Source of the DNA: Gallionella sp. | GTDB lineage: Bacteria; Pseudomonadota; Gammaproteobacteria; Burkholderiales; Gallionellaceae | Reading direction: 5' to 3' | Assembly: GCA_022340615.1 (NCBI GenBank) | Contig: JAJDNO010000019.1 | Coordinates: forward strand, 1 to 62,187 | DNA: 62,187 nt | Shown here: positions 8,862-18,205 of the stretch, piece by piece | How the letters are laid out: each line of letters opens with the position of its first letter | Position numbering within the stretch: the stretch's first letter is position 1 | Program-made: the position numbers and the translations under genes | Notes under the pieces: generated by a model | What the model saw: the letters and a program-made list of their open reading frames with translations, nothing else | Told to the model about the DNA's origin: nothing | Databases searched by the model: none

Positions 8862-9838
8862 CGCGTTTCCGAATCCAGATTGAACAATGCGATCCTGCGC
8901 AGGCATTGGTCGCGGTGCGCGATGCCGCTGTTCGACGGCAATTCGCCGTTCGGCAGGCACAGGCCGTAATGCAATCCCTGCGCTTCCGCATCCAGCACCC
9001 AGCGGGTCATGCGCGCCAGCTTTTCTTCGGTATTGCGATCCGGAGTGTCGGCATAATCCAGCCGCAGTTCTTCACCGAGCGGCGTGGAAAATTGCTTGAC
9101 CTGCAGGCCGCGCTCGCGCGCATAGGCCTTCCAGTCGATGCGCGGCAGCGCATCGCCGGCGGTATATTTGCGCAGCCCGGAAAAATCCTCATCACCGGCC
9201 ATGTTGCGCATGCCGGTGCCGTCGGGTGCCGTGCCGGCAGGCAGCACCGCGTCGCCGAGCGGTTTCGGATAAACCAGGCAACGCGTATCGAAATGCAGGT
9301 ACGACCAGCAGTAGAACAGGCCGAGCGGGAACTCGGTATAGAGTCTCAGCCGGCCCGTCTGCAGCCAGCCGCGCCGGGTGGCGCGCAGCGGAAAGGCGAC
9401 TTCGGTATCCTGCCCGGCGGGCGCATCGAACTGCAGCGGCGCATGGGTGTTTTTCCAGAACGATTCGCCGGCCTGCACCAGACAGAGCTGGTAGCGCGAC
9501 AACCTGCCGGGATTATTGAAATGCAGCATGAACTGCGCGGTCTCTCCGCAGAATACCGGTTCCGTGCGGCCCGCGCGTATTTCCAGGTGGGCAAGATTGC
9601 GGAATGCGTGCAGCATGGACATCACCGCCATCATCGTCAGCAGGAAAGTCAGCACATAGCCGAGGCTCAGGTTGTAGTTGATGTCGCCAAGCAGCATCAC
9701 CACCAGCACGAACACCAGAGTGAATCCCTGCCGGGTCGGGATGATGAAGATGCGGCGCTGGGTCAGCATGATCGCGCCGTGCTCGATGCGGGGACGGAAC
9801 AGCCAGGCGCGGAATTTATTCGGGAGTGCGTTCAGCAC
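8858..9838 (-). CDS. DUF58 domain protein
   Basis: The product is about 326 aa if translation starts at the GTG at 9838. A longer in-frame start at 9901 would lie inside the inserted repeat element, and its extra 21 residues look unlike the family. Two membrane helices (about residues 30-75) are followed by a beta domain and the DUF58/vWA-like core with the hallmark GLRKYTAGDALPRIDWKA. It overlaps tgpA by four bases. The AGAGG that could serve as its ribosome binding site lies in the terminal repeat of the inserted element. It likely acts with MoxR and TgpA at the envelope. Confidence 0.88.
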   Translation of the reverse strand: MLNALPNKFRAWLFRPRIEHGAIMLTQRRIFIIPTRQGFTLVFVLVVMLLGDINYNLSLGYVLTFLLTMMAVMSMLHAFRNLAHLEIRAGRTEPVFCGETAQFMLHFNNPGRLSRYQLCLVQAGESFWKNTHAPLQFDAPAGQDTEVAFPLRATRRGWLQTGRLRLYTEFPLGLFYCWSYLHFDTRCLVYPKPLGDAVLPAGTAPDGTGMRNMAGDEDFSGLRKYTAGDALPRIDWKAYARERGLQVKQFSTPLGEELRLDYADTPDRNTEEKLARMTRWVLDAEAQGLHYGLCLPNGELPSNSGIAHRDQCLRRIALFNLDSETR

Positions 9839-9843
9839 GGTAT

Positions 9844-10115
9844 GGAACCTCTGGTTAAGACCCACATGGCCGTGCACTCGGCCTTGCGAGACGGGGTGCA
9901 AGAAAAGCGACGACGCAAATGGTCATTCCCTTCGCTAGGAGCCTGACGCTGCAGACCGCTCGCAAAGCCAGTGCCCTTAGGGTTGCAACAAAAACGGTCG
10001 CTCGCTATGTTGCGCTCCTTGGCATCGTAGAATCACTACGACCGGCATCGCGCGCCTTGCGATCATCCCGTTTTTGTTAGCGACACGGCTCATGGCGGAC
10101 TTAATCAGAGGCTCC
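9844..10115. mobile_element. MITE-like element with ~32-bp imperfect terminal inverted repeats
   Basis: The left end at 9844-9874 (GGAACCTCTGGTTAAG...) and the reverse complement of the right end at 10084-10115 (GGAGCCTCTGATTAAG...) agree at 26 of 32 aligned positions by hand count. Inside lies a perfect 11-bp inverted repeat, AACAAAAACGG at 9987-9997 and CCGTTTTTGTT at 10068-10078, enclosing a 6-bp hairpin at 10025-10041 (TCGTAG/CTACGA). No transposase frame is present in the 272 bp. The right end abuts the moxR stop codon and the left end lies 5 bp before the putative DUF58 start. No clear target duplication is seen. This fits a non-autonomous IS derivative. Confidence 0.65.
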
Positions 10116-11033
10116 TTACGGGATTGCGACCGCCTCGATCAGTTCGCGCGCCAGCGCCGCGCTGTTCAACCGGGCATATTCGCCGACCGCCTGCAGGCGG
10201 TGGCTGACCACGCCGGGCAACACTGCCTGCACATCCTCTGGGTTCACCGCATCGCGCTCTTCCAGCAAAGCCCATGCGCGTGCGGCTGCCAGCATCGCAA
10301 GTCCGGCTCGCGGAGACAGGCCGTGCGTGTAGCGCGACTCCTCGCGTGTGTAGCGCAGGATCGCCTGCACATAGTCGAGCAGCGCGGGCGAAACGAAAAC
10401 CTCCCTGGCGCGCTTCTGCAGCATCAGCAATTCGCTGTGATCCAGCTGCGGTTCCAGTTGCGCGACGATTTCGCGCCTGTCCACCCCGGACAACAGGCCG
10501 CGTTCCGCGTGCGCGTCCGGATAACCCATCTGGATGCGCAGCATGAACCGGTCGAGTTGCGATTCCGGCAGCGCGTAGGTGCCGATCTGGTAGGCCGGAT
10601 TCTGCGTCGCGATTACGAAAAACGGCGCGGGCAGCGCGCGCGTCGTCCCCTCTATGGTTACCTGCTGTTCCTCCATCGCTTCCAGCAGCGCGCTCTGGGC
10701 TTTGGGCGTGGCGCGGTTGATCTCGTCCGCGAGCACCATCTGCGCGAAGATCGGACCGGGGTGGAACTCGAATTTTCCGGTGTCGCGCTGATATACCGAT
10801 ACGCCCAGAATATCGGCCGGCAACAGGTCGCTGGTGAACTGGATGCGCTGAAACTGCAGGCCCAGCGTGCGCGCCAGTCCATGTGCCAGCGTGGTCTTTC
10901 CGACTCCGGGCAGGTCCTCGATCAGCAAATGGCCGCGTGCCAGCAGGCAGGCCAGCGCAAGGCGGATTTGCTGCGGCTTGCCGAGGATGATCTGCTCGGC
11001 CTGCCGTATGACGTTCTGCAGTGATTGACTCAT
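10116..11033 (-). CDS. MoxR family AAA+ ATPase
   Basis: The product is 305 aa from the ATG at 11033. Walker A is GVGKTT (43-48), Walker B is VLADEINR (100-107), followed by sensor 1 (IATQNP) and an AAA lid domain with a GLSPRA motif. MoxR proteins act as chaperone-like ATPases and pair with DUF58/vWA partners, and the two genes are adjacent here. Its stop codon at 10116-10118 is immediately followed by the inserted repeat element, so coupling to the DUF58 gene has been broken. Confidence 0.93.
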   Translation of the reverse strand: MSQSLQNVIRQAEQIILGKPQQIRLALACLLARGHLLIEDLPGVGKTTLAHGLARTLGLQFQRIQFTSDLLPADILGVSVYQRDTGKFEFHPGPIFAQMVLADEINRATPKAQSALLEAMEEQQVTIEGTTRALPAPFFVIATQNPAYQIGTYALPESQLDRFMLRIQMGYPDAHAERGLLSGVDRREIVAQLEPQLDHSELLMLQKRAREVFVSPALLDYVQAILRYTREESRYTHGLSPRAGLAMLAAARAWALLEERDAVNPEDVQAVLPGVVSHRLQAVGEYARLNSAALARELIEAVAIP

Positions 11034-11074
11034 GGGTTTTTCCGAAAGTTGGATTTTGCACGCCGGGGCGGCAG

Positions 11075-11443
11075 TCAGAACAGGATCGCCGCAACTACCC
11101 TGCGGTCTTCTGCGACCAGTATATTGTAAGTGCGGCAGGCTGCGGGCGTATCCATGCATTCCACGCCGATGCCCGCATTGGTCAGCGCGCTGTACAGGCG
11201 CGGATGGGGAAAACGCTGCCGCGCGCCGGTGCCCAGCAGCAGCACATCGGGCTTCAGCGCGAGGAAGTAGCCGAAATGCGCGGTGTCCAGATCGTCAAAA
11301 TTTGCGACAGCCCAGTCTTCGCGCACTTCTTCCGCCATTACCACGATGCTGCTGTCGTAGCGTTCGCCATTGACCATCACGTGATCCGGGCCGTGCGCGG
11401 TGAACAGCCTGGTCTCGCCGGGATTGTCCAGGTGCAATTTCAA
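11075..11443 (-). CDS. Mth938-like domain protein
   Basis: The product is 122 aa and matches the Mth938/NDUFAF3-like fold: a central DVLLLGTG motif, then GIGVECMDTPAACRTYN and a final hydrophobic strand. Human NDUFAF3 of this superfamily assists complex I assembly; the bacterial role is unclear. It lies 41 bases upstream of moxR on the same strand and may head that operon. Confidence 0.85.
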   Translation of the reverse strand: MKLHLDNPGETRLFTAHGPDHVMVNGERYDSSIVVMAEEVREDWAVANFDDLDTAHFGYFLALKPDVLLLGTGARQRFPHPRLYSALTNAGIGVECMDTPAACRTYNILVAEDRRVVAAILF

Positions 11444-11572
11444 AATGACCTCGCGAATAGTGCAGTATGATTGGGAGAGTTTAGGGGGTGGCCGGCGCGT
11501 GCGTCAAATCGGGCTGGCGCCGGGACGCGAATGTGGCCGGTCCACTGCGCATCAATCAAGAGCGGATATCAG

Positions 11573-13240
11573 ATGAATGTTTCTCGTCAGGCCGGATGGC
11601 TGATCCTGGCCACACTGGTGGTCAATGCAGCGGCGATGCTGTCCCCGGTGATCAACAGCGGCGATTCCGTGACCTATGCCGCGCTTGCCCGGCACATCGC
11701 ACTGAGCAACGACTGGATGAACCTGGTGCTGGATGGCCGGGACTGGCTGGACAAGCCGCACCTGCCATTCTGGATCACCGCGCTGTTCTTCAAAATTGGC
11801 GGGGTTGGCGCGTTCACCTACATACTGCCGGGCTTCCTGTTTCATCTGGTCGGCGGTTATTTCACCTACCGCATCGCGCGCCTGTTCCATAACCGCGACA
11901 CCGCATTGCTGGCGGTGCTGGTGTACGTTTCGGCCTACGAAATGATGGATTCGAGCATCGAGGTCAAGGCGGAAACCTATTTGACCGGATTCATCATGGC
12001 GGCCTGTTATTACTGGCTGCGCTTCGATGCCGCGCCGAAAATCAAGTACCTGCTGCTCGGCGCGCTGTTCAGCGCAATGGCGGTGATGACCAAGGGCGTG
12101 TTCACGCTGATCGTGATCACAGGCGGCTTGGTGTCCATGTGGCTGTACCTTGGCCAGTGGCGCAAGCTGTGGAGTGCGAAGTGGCTGCTTGCTCTGGCTT
12201 TGACGCTGCTGTTTACTGCACCCGAACTCGTCGCGTTGTACCTGCAATTCGATGCGCATCCGGAAAAGGTGGTGTTCGGGCATAGCCACGTTTCCGGCAT
12301 CCGCTTCTTCCTGTGGGACAGCCAGTTCGGGCGTTTCTTCAATACCGGCCCGATCCAGAACCACAACGGGAATCCGCTGTATTTCGTGGACGCATTCCTG
12401 TGGACTTTCCTGCCATGGGTCGCGGTATTTGCGGCGGCGATTTATTCCGGTATCCGCCACTTTGCTTTGCGCGACACCGCCGGGCGCGCTAGCTTCGTCT
12501 ATCTGTGCGCTGCGTTTTTCATCCCGTTCCTGATTTTCAGCGCGACCGCGTTCCAGTTCGAGTACTACACGGTGATCATCTTCCCGTTCGCGTCCATCCT
12601 GTGCGGGCATTACCTGGCAGAGTATCTGGCTCGGCCCTCCGGCACTCAGAAGCTTCCTTTTGCGCAATGGGTCATCACGCTGCTGCTGATCGTGCTGGCG
12701 GCTGGTCTGAGCGTCTATGTCGGGAAAGCATTGCTGTTCATCCCGGTGCTGGCGGTCGCGGCAGGTTTGCTGGTCCATGCGCTGTCCGGCAGGAAGCGGG
12801 GCCGCGTCTTTCCGGTGCTGGTCTACCCCGTGGTCGGCATCAATATGCTGTACGGGTTTCTGGTCGCGATGACCGCGCTGACGTTCACCTCCTATGGCGT
12901 TGCGCACAATGTCGACGTGCTGCTGGCGGACCGGCCCGGGGTGCCGGTCTATGTGTACCGCATGCCGATGGTGGCAAGGGAACTGTCGCTGTACAGTCGT
13001 GCCGCGATCCATGATGCGGATCAAGCCGCGCAGCTGCCGCCGCCGGGGGAACGCTATTTCCTGGTGGCCAGGGCTGAACAGCTTGCGCAGCTGGACGCCC
13101 GGCTGGGGCAGTTCGACGCGATCGGCGAAGGACGCTGGGCGGTGCACAAGACCGGAACCTTCCCCAGATTGTTGCGTCTGGCCAAAGGCCGGGAGCCGCT
13201 TGAGGCGATCAGGATCGTGCAAGTCGGCGCATCGCAGTGA
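11573..13240 (+). CDS. Membrane glycosyltransferase, ArnT/GT39-like
   Basis: The product is 555 aa from the ATG at 11573; the upstream in-frame extension reads as non-coding. It has about 11-12 membrane helices. The first periplasmic loop carries a GDSVTYAALARH segment and the conserved DWLDKPHLPFW, as in ArnT-like and Dol-P-Man transferases that use polyprenyl-phosphate sugars. A soluble C-terminal domain follows from about residue 460. It transfers a sugar to an envelope acceptor. ArnT proper (aminoarabinose on lipid A) is not supported because no arn genes are near. Confidence 0.8.
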   Translation: MNVSRQAGWLILATLVVNAAAMLSPVINSGDSVTYAALARHIALSNDWMNLVLDGRDWLDKPHLPFWITALFFKIGGVGAFTYILPGFLFHLVGGYFTYRIARLFHNRDTALLAVLVYVSAYEMMDSSIEVKAETYLTGFIMAACYYWLRFDAAPKIKYLLLGALFSAMAVMTKGVFTLIVITGGLVSMWLYLGQWRKLWSAKWLLALALTLLFTAPELVALYLQFDAHPEKVVFGHSHVSGIRFFLWDSQFGRFFNTGPIQNHNGNPLYFVDAFLWTFLPWVAVFAAAIYSGIRHFALRDTAGRASFVYLCAAFFIPFLIFSATAFQFEYYTVIIFPFASILCGHYLAEYLARPSGTQKLPFAQWVITLLLIVLAAGLSVYVGKALLFIPVLAVAAGLLVHALSGRKRGRVFPVLVYPVVGINMLYGFLVAMTALTFTSYGVAHNVDVLLADRPGVPVYVYRMPMVARELSLYSRAAIHDADQAAQLPPPGERYFLVARAEQLAQLDARLGQFDAIGEGRWAVHKTGTFPRLLRLAKGREPLEAIRIVQVGASQ

Positions 13241-13382
13241 TTGCTTGCGCAATGCCCGGGTATATTCCTCAAGCCTGAATGGCCAACCGGCAGTGCGATC
13301 GCCGCCAGGCTCCGATTTGCTGTAGTGGTGCCGGACAGGTAAAATCCCGTGCTTTCGCGCAAGGCCGCCAGCGTAGCGGCAT

Positions 13383-14642
13383 ATGTTGCGCACCACGAAA
13401 TCGGGCAAACAACAAGTGAAACCAATCTTAAAATCCAGCAAGCTGTCCAACGTATGCTACGACATCCGCGGTCCGGTTATGGAACGCGCCAAGCAGATGG
13501 AGGAGGAGGGGCAGCGCATCATCAAGCTGAACATCGGAAACCTGGCTCCATTCGGATTCGAGGCGCCGGAGGAGATCCAGCAGGACGTGATCCTGAACCT
13601 GCCGAATTCGTCGGGCTATTCCGATTCCAAGGGCATGTTCGCCGCGCGCAAGGCAATCATGCACAACTGCCAGGCCAAGAAGATCATGGGTGTCGGTCTG
13701 GACGACATCTATATCGGCAACGGCGCTTCCGAGCTGATCGTGATGGCGATGCAGGGGCTGCTCAATACCGGTGACGAGGTGCTGATCCCGACGCCCGACT
13801 ATCCGTTGTGGACCGCGGCGGTCACTCTGGCGGGCGGCACGCCGCGCCATTATGTATGCGACGAACAGAATGCCTGGATGCCGGACATTGCCGACATGCG
13901 CAGCAAGATCACGCCGAACACGCGCGCGATCGTGATCATCAATCCGAACAATCCGACCGGCGCGCTGTATTCCGACGACATCCTGCGCGAGATCATCCAG
14001 GTCGCGCGCGAACACGACCTGATCATCTTTTCCGACGAGATCTACGACAAAATGGTTTATGACGGCGCGAAGCACACCGCGATCGCGTCGCTTGCCGACG
14101 ATATATTGTTCGTCACGCTGAACGGGCTGTCGAAGAACTATCGCGCGTGCGGATACCGCGCCGGCTGGATGGTGGTATCCGGCGAAAAAAAGCATGCGCA
14201 GGACTACATCAACGGCCTGACGATACTGGCATCGATGCGGCTGTGTTCCAACGTGCCCGGGCAGTTTGCGATCCAGACTGCGCTGGGCGGTTACCAGAGC
14301 ATCGCCGATCTGGTCGCACCCGGCGGGCGCCTGTGCAAACAGCGCGATCTCGCCTACCAGATGATCACTGCAATTCCCGGCGTGACCTGCGTTAAACCCA
14401 AGGCTGCGTTGTACCTGTTCCCGCGCTTCGACCCGAAAATCTATCCGATCAAGGACGATCAGAAATTCATCCTGGAACTGCTGGAAACCGAAAAGGTGCT
14501 GGTCGTGCAGGGCAGCGGCTTCAACTGGATACATCCCGATCACATTCGTATCGTGTTTCTGCCGAATGCGGATGATCTGACCGAGGCGATGGGGCGCATT
14601 GCGCGCTTCCTGGAACACTACCGCAACAAGCACGGGACATGA
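13383..14642 (+). CDS. alaA: Alanine-synthesising aminotransferase AlaA
   Basis: The product is up to 419 aa. The family start (MKPIxKSSKL) corresponds to the GTG at 13416, so the true start may be there. It is a fold-type I PLP aminotransferase converting glutamate and pyruvate to alanine. The PLP lysine is Lys251 (GLSKNYRACG). Strong resemblance to E. coli AlaA is seen in NVCYDIRGP, IYIGNG.SELI, INPNNPTGA and the C-terminal RIVFLP. The stop overlaps the GNAT start by four bases, giving an alaA-GNAT-hom unit. Confidence 0.92.
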   Translation: MLRTTKSGKQQVKPILKSSKLSNVCYDIRGPVMERAKQMEEEGQRIIKLNIGNLAPFGFEAPEEIQQDVILNLPNSSGYSDSKGMFAARKAIMHNCQAKKIMGVGLDDIYIGNGASELIVMAMQGLLNTGDEVLIPTPDYPLWTAAVTLAGGTPRHYVCDEQNAWMPDIADMRSKITPNTRAIVIINPNNPTGALYSDDILREIIQVAREHDLIIFSDEIYDKMVYDGAKHTAIASLADDILFVTLNGLSKNYRACGYRAGWMVVSGEKKHAQDYINGLTILASMRLCSNVPGQFAIQTALGGYQSIADLVAPGGRLCKQRDLAYQMITAIPGVTCVKPKAALYLFPRFDPKIYPIKDDQKFILELLETEKVLVVQGSGFNWIHPDHIRIVFLPNADDLTEAMGRIARFLEHYRNKHGT

Positions 14643-15076
14643 ACATTGTGGAAGTGTTTGCCGAGGATGGACGCATGGCCGGTGCCGAATGGCTGGCGCG
14701 TGCCGAGGGTGTGCATCGCCAGCTGCGTCCGCAATTGCCGGGCGGTTATTCAGCCAGGATGGCGCGCATTCTGGAAGATGCGCGCATGGCGCTGGCGGTA
14801 AACGGCGAAACGGTGCTCGGGCTGGCTGTTTATCGCTGGCATGAGAATACTTCCGATGGCCTGAAGTTTTACATTGACGATCTCGTGACCGATGAGGCGC
14901 ACCGTTCCGGGGGCGTCGGACACGCGCTGATCGCGCATCTGGAACAGGTCGCAAAAGAATTGGGCGCAAACGCTATGGTGCTGGATTCAGGAACCCAGCG
15001 CACGCAGGCGCACCGGTTCTATTATCGCGAAGGTTTTGTAATTCCTGCTTTTAATTTTAAGAAATCATTCTCATGA
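14639..15076 (+). CDS. GNAT family N-acetyltransferase
   Basis: The product is 145 aa with the GNAT acetyl-CoA fold: FYIDDLVTDEAHRSGGVGHAL is the motif A region, and a C-terminal HRFYYREGF is motif B. The substrate is unknown. It overlaps alaA at its start and hom at its end (both ATGA), so expression is tied to these amino-acid genes. An amino-acid or small amine acceptor is plausible but unproven. Confidence 0.87.
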   Translation: MNIVEVFAEDGRMAGAEWLARAEGVHRQLRPQLPGGYSARMARILEDARMALAVNGETVLGLAVYRWHENTSDGLKFYIDDLVTDEAHRSGGVGHALIAHLEQVAKELGANAMVLDSGTQRTQAHRFYYREGFVIPAFNFKKSFS

Positions 15077-16386
15077 AACCAATCAACGTAGGACTGCTGG
15101 GCATAGGCACAGTCGGTGGCGGCACCTTCACCGTACTGAAGCGCAACGAGGAAGAAATCACGCGCCGCGCCGGCCGCCCGATCCGCATCACCGTGGTCGC
15201 GGACAAGAATGTGGAACTGGCGAAGAAAGTCACCGGTGGCGCATGCCGCATCACCGAAGACGCGTTCTCGGTGGTAAGCGATCCGGATGTGGACATCGTG
15301 GTCGAGCTGATCGGCGGCACCGGCGTCGCAAAAGAGCTGGTGCTGAAAGCGATCGCGAACGGCAAGCACGTGGTCACCGCAAACAAGGCGCTGCTCGCGA
15401 TGTACGGCAACGAGATTTTCAAGGCCGCGCAGGACAAGGGCGTGATGGTCGCTTTCGAGGCGGCCGTTGCGGGCGGCATTCCGATCGTCAAGGCGGTGCG
15501 CGAGGGCCTGGCCGCCAACCGCATCGAATGGATTGCCGGCATCATCAACGGCACCACCAACTTCATCCTGTCCGAGATGCGCGACAAGGGGCTGGATTTC
15601 AACACCGCGCTGCAGCAGGCGCAGGAGCTCGGCTATGCCGAGGCCGACCCGACCTTCGACATCGAAGGCGTGGACGCGGCGCACAAGATCACCATCCTCG
15701 CCTCGCTCGCCTTCGGTATTCCGTTACAGTTCGACAAGGCGCACATCGAAGGAATTTCCAGGCTGGACGCAACCGACATCCAGTATGCCGAACAACTCGG
15801 TTACCGCATCAAGCTGCTCGGCATCACCAAGCGCACCAACGGCGGCGTCGAGCTGCGTGTGCATCCGACGCTGATTCCGGAAAAGCGTTTGCTCGCCAAT
15901 GTCGACGGCGCGATGAACGCAATCGTGGTGCAGGGCGACGCGGTTGGCCCCACGCTGTATTACGGCAAGGGCGCGGGCGCGGAACCGACCGCGAGCTCGA
16001 TTATCGCCGACCTCGTCGATGTCACGCGCATGCACACGGCCGACCCGGAAAACCGCGTGCCGCACCTCGCGTTCCAGCCGAACCAGCTGGTTGACCTCAA
16101 GCCGCTGCCGATGGATGAAGTGCAGACCTGCTACTACCTGCGTCTGCGCGTGTTCGACAAACAGGGCGCGCTGGCCGATATCACGCGCATCCTCGCCGAC
16201 GAGCAGATCTCGATCGATGCAGTGATCCAGAAGGAGCCGGCAGCGGGCGAGGCGCAGACCGATCTCGTCATGCTGACCCACAAGACGCTCGAGAAGCGCG
16301 TCAACGCGGCCATCGCCAAGATCGAAGGATTGCCGGTAGTGGCAGGACAAGTGACGCGCTTGCGTCTGGAAGAACTCGGAAAATAA
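15073..16386 (+). CDS. hom: Homoserine dehydrogenase
   Basis: The product is 437 aa. It reduces aspartate-4-semialdehyde to homoserine for threonine and methionine. The NAD(P) motif is GLLGIGTVG near the N-terminus; GGIPIVKAVREG, GIINGTTNFIL and the catalytic EADPTFDIEGVDAAHK follow. A C-terminal ACT domain (about residues 353-430, RVFDKQGALADITRIL) would give allosteric feedback. A cupin gene separates it from thrC. ectB, 3.8 kb downstream, uses the same substrate. Confidence 0.97.
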   Translation: MKPINVGLLGIGTVGGGTFTVLKRNEEEITRRAGRPIRITVVADKNVELAKKVTGGACRITEDAFSVVSDPDVDIVVELIGGTGVAKELVLKAIANGKHVVTANKALLAMYGNEIFKAAQDKGVMVAFEAAVAGGIPIVKAVREGLAANRIEWIAGIINGTTNFILSEMRDKGLDFNTALQQAQELGYAEADPTFDIEGVDAAHKITILASLAFGIPLQFDKAHIEGISRLDATDIQYAEQLGYRIKLLGITKRTNGGVELRVHPTLIPEKRLLANVDGAMNAIVVQGDAVGPTLYYGKGAGAEPTASSIIADLVDVTRMHTADPENRVPHLAFQPNQLVDLKPLPMDEVQTCYYLRLRVFDKQGALADITRILADEQISIDAVIQKEPAAGEAQTDLVMLTHKTLEKRVNAAIAKIEGLPVVAGQVTRLRLEELGK

Positions 16387-16387
16387 C

Positions 16388-16702
16388 ATGGAGCAGTATC
16401 GAGTCCTGTTCGACGGGATGGCGTGGCAGAACGGGATTCATGGAGCGAGATTCAAGGCATTTCTCAGTGGCGCCAGACAGCTTCGCCTGCTGGAGCTCAC
16501 TTCCGAATTTGTTGAGCCTGACTGGTGCAATAAAGGGCATGTCGGGTTTGTCGTTCAAGGTGAACTCGAAATCGATTTTCACGGACATCTCGTGCGTTAC
16601 CCGGAAGGTTCAGGCATTCTTATTCCTTCCGGCCCGGCAAGCGGCCATAAGGCGCGCTCGCTAACGCCAGCTGTTCTGCTGTTTCTGATTGAAGATATTT
16701 GA
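16388..16702 (+). CDS. Small cupin-fold protein between hom and thrC
   Basis: The product is 104 aa. It starts one base after the hom stop and its end runs into the thrC leader. The pattern FVVQGELEIDFHGH, then YPEGSGILIPSGPASGHKA, is a single cupin barrel. The usual metal-binding HxH is not clear (only GHVGF), with a late His in SGHKA, so metal binding is doubtful. It may be a sensor or a small enzyme acting in the aspartate pathway; this is inference from position only. Confidence 0.7.
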   Translation: MEQYRVLFDGMAWQNGIHGARFKAFLSGARQLRLLELTSEFVEPDWCNKGHVGFVVQGELEIDFHGHLVRYPEGSGILIPSGPASGHKARSLTPAVLLFLIEDI

Positions 16703-16752
16703 CAAACTTCCCCTCTCAAGTTGGCGCGAGAGGAAAACAGGGTAGGTTCAAA

Positions 16753-18186
16753 ATGAAATTCATCTCCACCCGCGGCAATGCGCCGGCGAAAAACTTCACC
16801 GAAATCCTGCTCGGCGGCCTGGCTCCCGATGGCGGCTTGTACCTCCCTGAGCAGTATCCGCAGGTAACCCGGGCTGAGCTGGATGCATGGCGCAAGCTGT
16901 CGTATGCCGACCTCGCATTCGCGGTGCTGTCGAAGTTTGCCACCGACATTCCGGCAGCCGACCTGAAGGCCATCGTCAGCAAGACCTACACGCCCGCGGT
17001 TTACAGCAATGGCCGCGCTGATTCGGATTTCACGCAGATCACGCCATTGCGCAAACTGGAAGAAGGCGTCTTCATCCTCGAACTCTCCAACGGCCCGACG
17101 CTCGCATTCAAGGACATGGCGATGCAGCTGCTCGGCAACCTGTTCGAGTATGCGCTGGACAGACAGCACGCCGAACTGAACATCCTCGGCGCGACTTCAG
17201 GCGACACCGGTTCGGCCGCCGAGTACGCGATGCGCGGCAAGCGCGGCATCCGCGTGTTCATGCTGTCGCCGGACGGCAAGATGTCCGAGTTCCAGCGCGC
17301 GCAAATGTATTCGCTGCAGGACCCGAACATCTTCAACATCGCGATCAAAGGCATGTTCGACGACGCGCAGGACATGGTCAAGGCGGTGTCCAACGACCAT
17401 GCGTTCAAGGAAAAATACAGGATAGGCACGGTCAACTCGATAAACTGGGCGCGTGTATCGGCGCAGATCGTGTACTACTTCAAGGGCTATTTTGCCGCGA
17501 CGAACTCCAATGACGAACAAGTCGCGTTTTCGGTGCCGTCCGGCAATTTTGGCAACATCTGCGCCGGCCATATCGCGCGGATGATGGGATTGCCGATCGG
17601 CCAGCTGATCCTCGCGACCAACGAAAACGACGTGCTCGACGAATTCTTCCGCACCGGCGTTTACCGGCCGCGCGATACAGTACACACTTACGAGACCAGC
17701 AGCCCGTCGATGGACATTTCCAAGGCTTCCAACTTCGAGCGCTTCATGTTCGACCTGGTCGGGCGCGACGGGGAAAAGGTGCGCGAATTCTGGAACAGCG
17801 TGGACAAGGGAGGATCGTTCGACATCAAGGATTCCCCGTATTGGGATGCGTTGCCCAAGTTCGATATCGTTTCCGGCAAGAGCATCCATCAGGACCGGCT
17901 CAAGACGATCCGCAAGCTATGGGCAGACTACGGCGTGATGGTCGACACGCACACCGCCGACGGCATCAAGGTCGGACTGGAGCAGCGCAGGCCGCACCTG
18001 CCGCTGATCTGCCTCGAAACCGCATTGCCCGCCAAGTTCGCCGAAACCATACATGAAGCGCTGGGCCTTGAACCGGAACGCCCGGCCGCCATGGTCGGAA
18101 TTGAAAATCTGCCGCAGCGCTGTGAAGTGATGGATGCGGATGTCGCCAGGCTCAAGGCTTTCATCGCGGCCAGGGTGCCGTCCTGA
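16753..18186 (+). CDS. thrC: Threonine synthase
   Basis: The product is 477 aa from the ATG at 16753, which gives the conserved opening MKFISTRG. It converts O-phosphohomoserine to threonine with PLP. The PLP lysine is Lys120 (GPTLAFKDMAMQ), followed by GATSGDTGSAAEYA and the glycine-rich PSGNFGNI phosphate loop. Length and motifs fit the longer proteobacterial/fungal type. The homoserine kinase (thrB or thrH) needed between hom and thrC is not in the window. Confidence 0.97.
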   Translation: MKFISTRGNAPAKNFTEILLGGLAPDGGLYLPEQYPQVTRAELDAWRKLSYADLAFAVLSKFATDIPAADLKAIVSKTYTPAVYSNGRADSDFTQITPLRKLEEGVFILELSNGPTLAFKDMAMQLLGNLFEYALDRQHAELNILGATSGDTGSAAEYAMRGKRGIRVFMLSPDGKMSEFQRAQMYSLQDPNIFNIAIKGMFDDAQDMVKAVSNDHAFKEKYRIGTVNSINWARVSAQIVYYFKGYFAATNSNDEQVAFSVPSGNFGNICAGHIARMMGLPIGQLILATNENDVLDEFFRTGVYRPRDTVHTYETSSPSMDISKASNFERFMFDLVGRDGEKVREFWNSVDKGGSFDIKDSPYWDALPKFDIVSGKSIHQDRLKTIRKLWADYGVMVDTHTADGIKVGLEQRRPHLPLICLETALPAKFAETIHEALGLEPERPAAMVGIENLPQRCEVMDADVARLKAFIAARVPS

Positions 18187-18205
18187 TACGGATAATCGAC
18201 CACAC

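Noticed and set aside
6891-8969. Long plus-strand frame opposite tgpA
   Set aside because: High codon-position GC bias creates open antisense frames; the minus strand has the full transglutaminase triad.
11552-13450. Long minus-strand frame (632 codons) opposite the glycosyltransferase
   Set aside because: Composition is Gln/His/Arg-rich without domains, and the plus strand encodes a clear multi-helix GT39-like protein.
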